The notes beneath the pieces are model-generated. The model did not search any database and had not been told where the DNA came from. It worked only from the letters and a program-made list of their open reading frames with translations. This document shows, piece after piece, positions 1 through 4,856 of a stretch of DNA of 10,448 bases. Each line of letters begins with the position of its first letter. The stretch's first letter is position 1. The stretch is from NCBI GenBank assembly GCA_021814355.1, contig JAKAIJ010000081.1, positions 1 through 10,448 of the forward strand. The letters run 5' to 3'. Both the position numbers and the translations under genes were made by a program. This stretch comes from Acidobacteriota bacterium (lineage in GTDB: Bacteria; Acidobacteriota; UBA4820; DSQY01).

Positions 1-1
1 G

Positions 2-592
2 CGGTGCCGGGACCTGGAGGCGGCCCAGCTCCGCATCCCCACCGGGGTCCAGGACTTCTGGCCGGCCCTCCTGGGCGGGGTTCTTTGCATCCAGTACCGG
101 GCTGGGGGCGAGGCGGTCCGGAAGCTGTGCGTGGACCTGGACTCCCTGGCGGAGCACCTCCTGGTGGTCTATGGAGGAAGATCGCGCCTCTCGGCGGGAA
201 CCAACTGGGCGCTCTACAAGGCGTTTCTGGACGGGGAGCCCGCGGTGCGCCGCGCCCTCGAGGGGATCGCGGCGGCGGCCCGGGACATGGTGGACGCGCT
301 GGAGGCGGCGGAGTGGGCGTCCGCCGCAGGGGCGCTCGAGCGGGAGATGGACTTCCGCGCGGGGCTCTCCGGCGGTATCCTGACCCCCGAGACGGAGGCG
401 CTGTTCGCCGCGGGGCGGCGGGCCGGCGCCCTCGGCGCCAAGGTGTGCGGCGCGGGCGGGGGCGGTTGCTCGGTCTTCCTGGTGGAGCCGGACCGGCGCC
501 GCGACGTGGCCGCGGCGGTGCACGCGCTGGGCGGCCGGGTCCTGGAGGCGCCGCCGGTGGAGGCGGGCTGTTCGGTGGAGGTGGTGCCATGA
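2..592 (+). CDS. GHMP-family sugar kinase, C-terminal part (5' truncated by window edge)
   Basis: The reading frame is open from the first complete codon to TGA at 590-592, giving 196 visible residues; the N-terminus and the main ATP-binding motif lie outside the window. What is visible fits the C-terminal half of a GHMP small-molecule kinase: a segment reading TGVQDFWPALLGG resembles the substrate-side loop of sugar kinases in this superfamily, and CGAGGGGCSVFL, about 40 residues before the end, matches the glycine-rich motif 3 that lies near the phosphates. Family members phosphorylate sugars (heptose-7-phosphate, galactose, fucose), mevalonate or homoserine with ATP. The overall style suggests a heptose- or galactose-type sugar kinase, but the substrate cannot be assigned. 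The last codon is followed directly by a 14-bp inverted-repeat arm starting at 592, so the natural C-terminus could have been altered by an insertion. Confidence 0.8.
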   Translation, partial: RCRDLEAAQLRIPTGVQDFWPALLGGVLCIQYRAGGEAVRKLCVDLDSLAEHLLVVYGGRSRLSAGTNWALYKAFLDGEPAVRRALEGIAAAARDMVDALEAAEWASAAGALEREMDFRAGLSGGILTPETEALFAAGRRAGALGAKVCGAGGGGCSVFLVEPDRRRDVAAAVHALGGRVLEAPPVEAGCSVEVVP

Positions 593-688
593 ACCCGGAT
601 TTTGCAGTTGATGGGAGCAGCCCGCGCGAAATGCCCGCCACCTCCGACTCAGAACAATACGCCTTCGAACGTGAGCAAAATCCGGGTT
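592..688. repeat. 97-bp segment bounded by a perfect 14-bp inverted repeat
   Basis: The arm AACCCGGATTTTGC (592-605) recurs as its exact reverse complement GCAAAATCCGGGTT (675-688). The 69 bases between the arms do not pair along their length. The left arm overlaps the last base of the kinase stop codon. Terminal inverted repeats around a short non-coding core are typical of miniature inverted-repeat elements or remnants of insertion-sequence ends. A clear target-site duplication is not visible in the flanks, and the family is not identified. A long-range RNA hairpin is the alternative. Confidence 0.55.
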
Positions 689-724
689 GCACCCAAGCCG
701 AAGGCGCAGGGAGCCCCAAGGACG

Positions 725-768
725 CCCGGGCCAGCGCCGCACCCACAAAGGACCTCTTCTGGCCCGGG
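725..768. repeat. 10-bp perfect inverted repeat with a 24-base loop
   Basis: CCCGGGCCAG at 725-734 pairs perfectly with CTGGCCCGGG at 759-768. The 24 bases between the arms are less GC-rich and mostly unpaired. It lies between two other pairings of the same intergenic segment, supporting a multi-stem fold. In GC-rich DNA a 10-bp pair alone could arise by chance; the neighbouring hairpins make it more notable. Confidence 0.45.
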
Positions 769-823
769 GCGGGGAGGCTCCTGCGGGCTCTGCCCGCGGA
801 GCGGGGCTCCGAAGGGCAACAGA

Positions 824-853
824 CCGAATCGTCGGGCTTGGCCCGCGATTCGG
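824..853 (+). repeat. Strong 13-bp hairpin with one bulged T and a 3-base loop
   Basis: CCGAATCG (824-831), a bulged T (832) and CGGGC (833-837) pair with GCCCG (841-845) and CGATTCGG (846-853) around the loop TTG (838-840). All thirteen pairs are Watson-Crick. It is not followed by a T tract, so it is not a canonical intrinsic terminator. It may be part of a structured RNA or leader upstream of the gene at 955, or a palindromic repeat unit. Confidence 0.6.
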
Positions 854-954
854 GAGAGGGATGCGCTGGCCCTCCCCGTCGGCTAGACGCTTCCTATCCG
901 CCGAGAACCGTTTGCGGTAGCCAAGGCACCAAGGCTCCAAATGGACAATCCTGG

Positions 955-1380
955 ATGAGAGCTCCCCTGGACACGGGCGGCCCTCGGCCGTCGTGGGTCG
1001 CGCCGTTGCTGGCGGCCTCTTGGCTCCTCCTGGGCTCCTGCGCCCTGGGCGCCCAAGAGGTCGTCGTCTTCCGCACCTACCGCTCGATGGCCGTGGCGGG
1101 CCACCGCGTCCAGGGGGAATGGACCTACCTTCGGCTTCCCGAAGGGGAGCTGGCGGTCCTCACCCGCGCCATCCTCCAGTTCCGGAACGAGCCCGCACAA
1201 TTTACGGGGAGCGCCGCCCCGTCGCCTCCGCCCCTCTCCGCGCCTTCGCCGCAACCGCGGGCCGCCTGGAGGCCGGAGCCGGCCCCGGCCCCCCCCGCGG
1301 CGGAGGATTTACCCCAAGAGCCGCCTCCCGAACCCGAGCCGCCGCCGCCGGGGCCCGTCCCCTACAAGACCGGCGTGTGA
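955..1380 (+). CDS. Small exported protein, probable lipoprotein with proline-rich tail
   Basis: Starting from ATG 955 the product has 141 residues. Residues 1-14 form a short n-region, followed by a hydrophobic stretch (about 15-28) ending in LLGSC, a good lipobox with Cys29 as the lipidation site; a signal peptidase I site after ALGA is the alternative. Residues about 34-76 form a small, probably beta-stranded domain of the type in which a regulator-like sequence (FRTYRSMAVAGHRVQGEW) is followed by a GELAVLTRAI strand. I believe similar short domains occur in acidobacterial exported proteins, but cannot name a family. From about residue 85 the chain is dominated by Pro, Ala and Glu, as in periplasmic spacers. 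No strong Shine-Dalgarno sequence is seen; GGAC lies about 8 bases upstream. An upstream in-frame ATG at 589 would bury the signal peptide inside the protein and is less likely. A terminator overlaps its stop codon, so it ends a transcript. Confidence 0.65.
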   Translation: MRAPLDTGGPRPSWVAPLLAASWLLLGSCALGAQEVVVFRTYRSMAVAGHRVQGEWTYLRLPEGELAVLTRAILQFRNEPAQFTGSAAPSPPPLSAPSPQPRAAWRPEPAPAPPAAEDLPQEPPPEPEPPPPGPVPYKTGV

Positions 1381-1404
1381 CCGGAGCGCGCGCGGGTCTT
1401 TTTT
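1366..1404 (+). terminator. Rho-independent terminator overlapping the stop of the 955-1380 gene
   Basis: AAGACC (1366-1371) pairs with GGTCTT (1395-1400). After a G/G mismatch, GCGTGTG (1373-1379) pairs with CGCGCGC (1387-1393) using two G-U pairs, leaving a 7-base loop. The 3' arm runs into a T tract ending at 1404. A GC-rich stem followed by Ts is the standard intrinsic terminator. The stem includes the last codons and the stop of the upstream gene, so ribosomes finishing translation would transiently prevent folding. It separates the envelope gene from the acyltransferase unit. Confidence 0.8.
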
Positions 1405-1421
1405 CGGCCCGCCCCTTACGC

Positions 1422-1427
1422 TAAAAT
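1422..1427 (+). promoter_or_regulatory. Possible -10 box for the acyltransferase transcript
   Basis: TAAAAT lies 10 bases before ATG 1437, in the only AT-rich patch between the terminator and the gene. A start site about 7 bases downstream would leave a leader of only 2-4 bases, and no Shine-Dalgarno sequence precedes the ATG. At 17-base spacing the -35 position is TTTTTT, a poor match that belongs to the terminator tail. The terminator upstream argues that a promoter must exist here or that read-through feeds the operon. Confidence 0.35.
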
Positions 1428-1436
1428 GGTCCCGCC

Positions 1437-2143
1437 ATGAGCGAGGGGCCGTCCAAGAGACCTTTCAAGAAGCGCGTGAAGGAGTTCCTGCTCACCCGGC
1501 TCGCGCCGGTCCCGGGGGCGCTTTTCGTCCGGGCCCTTCACTCCTCCTTGCGGGTCCGGACGGTGGGGCGCGAGGTCCCGGCCGCCATCAAGCGGGACGG
1601 GGGCCAGTACATCATGGCCTTCTGGCACGGGACCCTCCTGATGATGGTCTACGCCTACGTGGGGGAGCGGCTCACCTTCCTCGTGTCGTGGCACCGGGAC
1701 GGCGAGCTCGTCACCCGGGTGATGCGGCGGTTCGGTATGGACGCGACCCGCGGCTCCAGCTCTCGGGGCGGGCTGCGCGCCCTCCACGGGCTCCTGAGGA
1801 AGGTCCGACAGGGCTACGACATCGCCTTCACCCCCGACGGCCCCAAGGGCCCCGCGCGGATCGCCCAGCTCGGGGTGGTTCAGACCGCCCGGCTGGCGGG
1901 CCTCCCGGTGGTCCCCGTGGGGATGGCGGCGCTCAAAAAAAAACCTTGCGCAGCTGGGATTCCTTCATGATCCCGCGCCCCTTCACCCGGGTCGTTTTCT
2001 GTTACGGCGACCCCATCCGGGTCCCGAGGGAGGCAACCGAGGCGGAGATGGAGGCCTGCCGCCGTGCCGTCGAGACGGGCCTGAATGAAGCCACGGCGCG
2101 GGCCGAGCGCGCCCTCGGCGAGGAGGCTCTTTGGAGAGCATGA
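1437..2143 (+). CDS. DUF374 lysophospholipid acyltransferase-like protein, interrupted by a -1 frameshift
   Basis: Residues 1-169 are encoded in one frame from ATG 1437, which then stops at TGA 1968-1970. The rest of the family pattern (SWDSFMIPRPF, FCYGDPIRVP) continues in the -1 frame to TGA 2141-2143. One extra A in the A9 run at 1935-1943, or a -1 slip there, restores an uninterrupted protein of about 235 residues. Family signs are FWHGTLL with His64 in the first conserved block and TPDGPKGP near residues 132-139. DUF374 proteins belong to the glycerophospholipid acyltransferase superfamily and are thought to act at the inner membrane on lipid A or phospholipid precursors; the exact substrate is unknown. 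There is no long transmembrane anchor at the N-terminus, which is basic. The break may be a homopolymer sequencing error, programmed frameshifting or transcript slippage, or a true mutation. It is first in a unit with yicC, whose TTG start lies inside its end. Confidence 0.8.
1935..1943 (+). other. A9 homopolymer at the acyltransferase frame break (candidate slippery site)
   Basis: Nine A form three in-frame Lys codons. A -1 shift on A AAA AAA leaves both tRNAs paired with AAA and continues at ACC 1943-1945 into the conserved C-terminal half. This is the same logic as the bacterial dnaX frameshift site, and A9 runs also cause RNA-polymerase slippage in Thermus dnaX. A purine-rich GTGGGGATGG stretch at 1917-1926 lies upstream, at a distance where Shine-Dalgarno-like stimulators can act, but I see no convincing downstream stem. 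A simple single-base sequencing or assembly error is equally compatible. Confidence 0.5.
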
Positions 2144-3003
2144 CCGGCTACGGCCGCGCCTGCGCGGAGGGAGCCGCGCTGCGGATCGTCATGGAACTGC
2201 GCGGGGTGAACAGCAAGGGGCTCGACCTGCACGTGAGGCTCCCGGCCCCCCTGTCGCGCCACGAGCTGCGCTGCCGGGAGCTGGTGCGGGGGAGGGTGGG
2301 CCGCGGCCGGGTGGACCTGACCGCCTCCCTTGAGTACCTCGCGGACCAAGCCGTGGAGTTCACCCTCTCGGAGGGGGTGGTGCGGGCGGCGGGCGCCGCG
2401 GCGGCAAAGTTCCGCGCCGAGGGGCTCCTCGACCGCGGGCTCACCCTCTCGGATGCGATGGCCCTGCCCGACGCCGTCGGGGTGCATCTGGCCCCCGGGG
2501 CGGAGGCCGAAGCCCAGTCCCTTCTGGAAAAGGCGCTCGCGGAGGCGCTCGCCTCCTTCGTCGAGACGCGGAAGCGGGAGGGAGCCCGGCTGGAGGCGCA
2601 GTTCCGCGGGGGGGGGGCGACGATCCGTGCCGAGCTGGAGAGGGCGCGCGGCCTCATGCGCGAACAGGTCGCGGGGGCGAAGGGCCGCCTCCAGCAGCGC
2701 CTGGCCCAACTCGGCGCCGCGGTGGACCCGGGGCGCCTCGAGCAGGAAGCCGTCCTGGCGGCGCAGCGCTCGGACGTGGCCGAGGAGGTGACCCGGCTCG
2801 AGTCCCACGCGTCGGCCCTCGACGGGCTCCTCGCGGGAGAGGACCGGGAGCTCGGCCGCCGGCTCGACCACCTCGTGCAGGAGATGCAGCGCGAGGTCTC
2901 CACCCTCCTCGCCAAGTCGGTCCTCCTGGACCTCACGCGGGCCGGGATGGCCATGCGCCTCGCCGTCGAGCAGATGAGGGAGCAGGCCGCCAATGTCGCC
3001 TGA
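2131..3003 (+). CDS. yicC: YicC family endoribonuclease
   Basis: The product is 290 residues, the usual length of the YicC family. It begins with the family signature SMTGYGRA and the GVNSKGLDLHVRLP block of the N-terminal domain. It ends with the DUF1732 C-terminal domain (about 205-290), including DVAEEVTRLESH, the GRRLDHLVQEMQRE block and a terminal MREQAANV helix. YicC proteins are cytoplasmic endoribonucleases; in Escherichia coli YicC acts with PNPase in turnover of the small RNA RyhB. The start is taken as TTG 2131, which follows AGGAGG (2121-2126) by four bases and gives the usual few residues before SMTGYG. ATG 2140 would begin directly at MTGYG and is the alternative. The gene overlaps the end of the acyltransferase frame by 13 bases and overlaps gmk by 11 bases, so translation is probably coupled. 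A run of ten G at 2608-2617 is in frame. Confidence 0.93.
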   Translation: MESMTGYGRACAEGAALRIVMELRGVNSKGLDLHVRLPAPLSRHELRCRELVRGRVGRGRVDLTASLEYLADQAVEFTLSEGVVRAAGAAAAKFRAEGLLDRGLTLSDAMALPDAVGVHLAPGAEAEAQSLLEKALAEALASFVETRKREGARLEAQFRGGGATIRAELERARGLMREQVAGAKGRLQQRLAQLGAAVDPGRLEQEAVLAAQRSDVAEEVTRLESHASALDGLLAGEDRELGRRLDHLVQEMQREVSTLLAKSVLLDLTRAGMAMRLAVEQMREQAANVA

Positions 3004-3646
3004 GGCGGAGCGCGTCTTGCTGGTCCTGTCGGCGCCCACGGGCGCCGGCAAGACCACCATCGCCCGGCGACTCCTGGAGGCCGACGGCGCCCTGCGGTTC
3101 TCCGTCTCGCACACCACCCGGCCGCCGAGGCCGGGCGAGCGTGACGGCGTGGACTACCACTTCGTGGACCGGGCCGTCTTCGAGCGCCGACGGGAGCTGG
3201 GGGAGTTCCTCGAATGGGCGGAGGTCCACGGCAACCTCTACGGGACCCACCGCTCGGAGACGCGACGGGCCGCGGTCGAAGGGCGGGACCTGGTCCTGGA
3301 CATTGACGTCCAGGGCGGACTCCAGGTCCGCCGGGCGTGGCCCTCGGCGGTCCTCGTCTTCATCCTGCCGCCCTCCCTCGAGGTGCTGCTCGAGCGCCTT
3401 GGCGCGCGCGGGCGGGAGGCCGGCTTCGACCTGCGGCGGCGCTTGGAGACCGCCGCTCGCGAGCTTGCTTTCGCGCAACAGTACGATTATAATGTGGTAA
3501 ATGAGGACTTAGCCGTCGCCGTGGGCGAGGTCCTCTGCATCCTCCGGTCCGCCCGGACCCGTCCCGAAGCCCGAGGCGTGCGGCGGCGGCAGCTCGCGGA
3601 CGCTCTCGAAACTTGGTTGAGGAGTTCCGATGTTCCAGGTGAGTGA
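2993..3646 (+). CDS. gmk: Guanylate kinase
   Basis: Guanylate kinase converts GMP and ATP to GDP and ADP in the cytoplasm, and is needed for GTP, dGTP and (p)ppGpp supply. The 217-residue product has a P-loop SAPTGAGKTT (13-22) and the GMP-binding block SHTTRPPRPGERDGVDYHF. It also has FLEWAEVHGNLYGT, the LDIDVQGGLQVR segment and the C-terminal YDYNVVNEDL motif near residues 164-173. Ala14 in place of the first P-loop Gly is common in this family. ATG 2993 is preceded by GAGGGAG at 2976-2982, ten bases away, inside the end of yicC. The stop overlaps rpoZ by 17 bases. yicC-gmk-rpoZ is a common bacterial order, linking guanine nucleotide supply with the polymerase subunit that forms part of the ppGpp site in some bacteria. 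The codons of the YDYNVVNEDL motif are unusually AT-rich and contain a perfect -10 hexamer. Confidence 0.96.
   Translation: MSPEAERVLLVLSAPTGAGKTTIARRLLEADGALRFSVSHTTRPPRPGERDGVDYHFVDRAVFERRRELGEFLEWAEVHGNLYGTHRSETRRAAVEGRDLVLDIDVQGGLQVRRAWPSAVLVFILPPSLEVLLERLGARGREAGFDLRRRLETAARELAFAQQYDYNVVNEDLAVAVGEVLCILRSARTRPEARGVRRRQLADALETWLRSSDVPGE
3465..3493 (+). promoter_or_regulatory. Candidate internal promoter in gmk, directing rpoZ
   Basis: TTGCTT (3465-3470), a 17-base spacer and TATAAT (3488-3493) give a perfect -10 hexamer at ideal spacing from a half-matching -35 box. The -10 is exactly the codons TAT AAT for Tyr166-Asn167 of Gmk. The following codons GTA, AAT and TTA are also AT-ending, whereas this window otherwise strongly prefers GC-ending codons. 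Predicted start near 3500 gives a leader of about 130 bases before rpoZ at 3630. Location inside a conserved coding motif makes chance possible, but synonymous GC-rich choices were available. Confidence 0.5.
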
Positions 3647-3866
3647 GAAGATCGGCAGCAAGTACCGGTTCGTCGTCCTCTGCAGCCAGCGCTCCCGGCA
3701 GCTCATGGAGGGGGCGCAGGTGCGCGTGGAGACCTCCAGCCAGAAGCCGGCCCACGTGGCCATGCAGGAGGTCCAGGCCGACAAGGTGAACTGGACGACC
3801 CTCGAGCCCGAGGCACCCGCCACAACGGAGATGGGGGAGATCCTCCAGGTGGAGGCGGGATCCTGA
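3630..3866 (+). CDS. rpoZ: DNA-directed RNA polymerase omega subunit
   Basis: Omega is the small subunit that helps fold and retain the beta' subunit in RNA polymerase, and in some bacteria contributes to the ppGpp binding site. The 78-residue product shows the conserved helix SKYRFVVLCSQRSRQLMEGAQ near residues 10-30 and the second conserved block AMQEVQADKV. The length is typical. ATG 3630 is preceded by GAGGAG (3619-3624) at five bases, a good ribosome binding site, and lies inside the last codons of gmk (17-base overlap). The canonical KRARQL of many omega proteins reads SQRSRQL here. Expression can come from the operon and possibly from the internal promoter within gmk. Confidence 0.92.
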   Translation: MFQVSEKIGSKYRFVVLCSQRSRQLMEGAQVRVETSSQKPAHVAMQEVQADKVNWTTLEPEAPATTEMGEILQVEAGS

Positions 3867-3896
3867 CGAGGCGGCCCTCGGGCCAGTGATCGAAAA

Positions 3897-3903
3897 AAGG
3901 AGG
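3897..3903 (+). promoter_or_regulatory. Ribosome binding site that fixes the LysM lipoprotein start
   Basis: AAGGAGG is a near-perfect anti-Shine-Dalgarno match with six bases to ATG 3910. It rules out the in-frame GTG at 3886, which would add eight charged residues before the signal peptide. It is the strongest such site between two genes in the first half of the window, suggesting high translation. Confidence 0.85.
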
Positions 3904-3909
3904 ACGGGT

Positions 3910-4803
3910 ATGACGAGACTGCTCAAGGTGGGATTGGTGGGGGCCCTGATCGTCTTGACCGCGGCGTGTTGCACCAAGGCTCCCAAAGAGGTGGGCGACG
4001 CCACGGCCGCCCTCAACGACCTGAAGGCCTCGTGCGCCTCCGCCTACGCCGCGGACTGCGTGGCGCAGGCCCAGGGCATGCTCGACCAGGCCAACGACCT
4101 GGTCGCCAACAAGAAGTGCCGCGACGCCAAGGCGAAGGCCCTCGAGCTCGTGGCCAAGGCCAAGGACTGCAAGACCGCCTCGGACGCCGAGCAGGCCGCC
4201 GCGAAGGGCCGGGCCGAGAACGCCATCGCCTCCGCCAAAGCGGCCATCGCCGCGGCGCAGGCCGCCCAGGCCCCGCAGTACGCCGCGACCACGTTCCAGC
4301 GCGCCAAGGACGCCCTGGCCGAAGCCGAGGGGCAGATGGGGCAGCCCTGCAATTACTACAAGGCCCTTGAGGCCGCCAACCGGGCCAAGGAGCTCGCCGA
4401 CCGCGCCAAGAAGGAGGCGGAGGACGAGATCGCGCGCCTGAAGGCCGAGGAAGAGCGCCGCCGCCTGGAGGCCCAGCGCGCCCTCGAGGCGAAGCCCACC
4501 AGCTACACCGTGGCCAAGGGCGACTGCCTCTGGAAGATCTCCGCGAAGAAGGACATCTACGAGAACCCCTTCCTGTGGCCGCTCATCTGGGACGCCAACC
4601 GCGGCCTCATCAAGGATCACCCCGACCTGATCTACCCGAACTGGGTCTTCAAGATCAACCGCGAGTACACCGACGTGGACGCCAAGAGGGCCGAGAAGAC
4701 GGCCCGCCACCACAAGTGGGAGCCGGCGGCCCCGGCGGCCCCGAAGGACGTGAAGACCACCCAGCCCGAGACCCCGGCTCCGGCCCCGGCTCCGGCGAAG
4801 TAA
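3910..4803 (+). CDS. Cysteine-containing LysM lipoprotein with helical N-terminal region
   Basis: The product is 297 residues. Residues 1-19 form a lipoprotein signal peptide, ending LTAAC with Cys20 as the probable lipidation site; Thr at -3 is a weaker lipobox residue. Residues about 25-195 are Ala/Lys/Glu-rich and helical, resembling DUF4398-type periplasmic domains and ending in a charged coiled-coil-like stretch. Residues about 197-254 form a LysM domain: SYTVAKGDCLWKIS, then NPFLWPLIWDANR, then DLIYPNWVFKI. LysM binds peptidoglycan glycan strands, so this is a likely periplasmic cell-wall-binding lipoprotein. The last 35 or so residues are Pro/Ala-rich. Besides Cys20 and Cys21 there are cysteines at 42, 50, 70, 87, 147 and 206, enough for three disulfides, which is unusual for the type. 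The gene has its own strong ribosome binding site, lies 43 bases after rpoZ, and is followed by a strong hairpin. Confidence 0.88.
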   Translation: MTRLLKVGLVGALIVLTAACCTKAPKEVGDATAALNDLKASCASAYAADCVAQAQGMLDQANDLVANKKCRDAKAKALELVAKAKDCKTASDAEQAAAKGRAENAIASAKAAIAAAQAAQAPQYAATTFQRAKDALAEAEGQMGQPCNYYKALEAANRAKELADRAKKEAEDEIARLKAEEERRRLEAQRALEAKPTSYTVAKGDCLWKISAKKDIYENPFLWPLIWDANRGLIKDHPDLIYPNWVFKINREYTDVDAKRAEKTARHHKWEPAAPAAPKDVKTTQPETPAPAPAPAK

Positions 4804-4820
4804 AGGACGCACGGACCATC

Positions 4821-4851
4821 CGGGAGGCGGAGGGTTTCCCTCCGCCTCCCG
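4821..4851 (+). promoter_or_regulatory. Perfect 14-bp hairpin just upstream of phoH
   Basis: The arms 4821-4834 and 4838-4850/4851 are perfectly complementary around a TTT loop (key sequence GGAGGCGGAGGG against CCCTCCGCCTCC). The hairpin ends five bases before the phoH ATG at 4857. No T tract follows, so it is not a standard terminator. The only Shine-Dalgarno-like sequences near phoH, GGAGG and GGAGGG, lie in its 5' arm, so folding would hide them. It may limit phoH translation, act as an RNase III-type processing site, or protect the lipoprotein mRNA 3' end. Confidence 0.7.
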
Positions 4852-4856
4852 TCACG

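Larger units (their letters stand above)
593..954 (+). other. Structured intergenic segment without a convincing gene
   Basis: This 362-base stretch contains no recognisable protein. Its frames are open only because the DNA is GC-rich. Read in the frame continuous with the downstream gene (ATG at 589), it uses many A- or T-ending codons, unlike its neighbours, and resembles nothing I know. Inverted repeats are dense: 592-605 with 675-688 (14 bp perfect), 725-734 with 759-768 (10 bp perfect), 783-788 with 792-797 (6 bp, 3-base loop), 798-802 with 806-810 (5 bp), and 824-837 with 841-853 (13 bp with one bulged T). It could be a structured RNA, a miniature mobile element, an insertion remnant, or a long leader for the gene at 955. 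No T tract follows the hairpins, so they are not ordinary terminators. No confident promoter was seen. Confidence 0.55.

Noticed and set aside
602..886. Possible 94-codon gene inside the structured segment
   Set aside because: It has no ribosome binding site, no family resemblance and low-complexity Pro/Gly/Arg content. It overlaps inverted repeats better explained as non-coding.
926..938. 13-bp identity GCACCAAGGCTCC with 3971-3983
   Set aside because: An isolated short match, one copy intergenic and one within coding sequence, without flanking similarity. Probably chance.
4..954. Frame-1 open reading through the kinase and the structured segment to the small lipoprotein
   Set aside because: The kinase is clearly coded in another frame with family motifs. 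Only the portion from ATG 955 has a signal peptide and a plausible start.
3029..3058. Ala in place of the first Gly of the Gmk P-loop
   Set aside because: SAP(S/T)GAGK is a frequent variant in functional guanylate kinases, so it is not a sign of inactivation.
2002..3117. Long minus-strand open frame over yicC (371 codons)
   Set aside because: Antisense shadow; yicC on the plus strand is unmistakable.
3886..3909. Upstream GTG start for the LysM lipoprotein
   Set aside because: It would put eight charged residues before the signal peptide and overlaps the strong ribosome binding site that serves ATG 3910.
3867..3909. Possible terminator between rpoZ and the LysM gene
   Set aside because: Only four- or five-base pairings with too-small loops are available, and the A run belongs to the ribosome binding site. 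There is no T tract.
3703..4812. Minus-strand open frame of 369 codons over the LysM gene
   Set aside because: Gly/Leu/Arg-rich translation of the reverse of Ala/Lys codons with no motif. The plus strand has a signal peptide, a LysM domain and a strong ribosome binding site.
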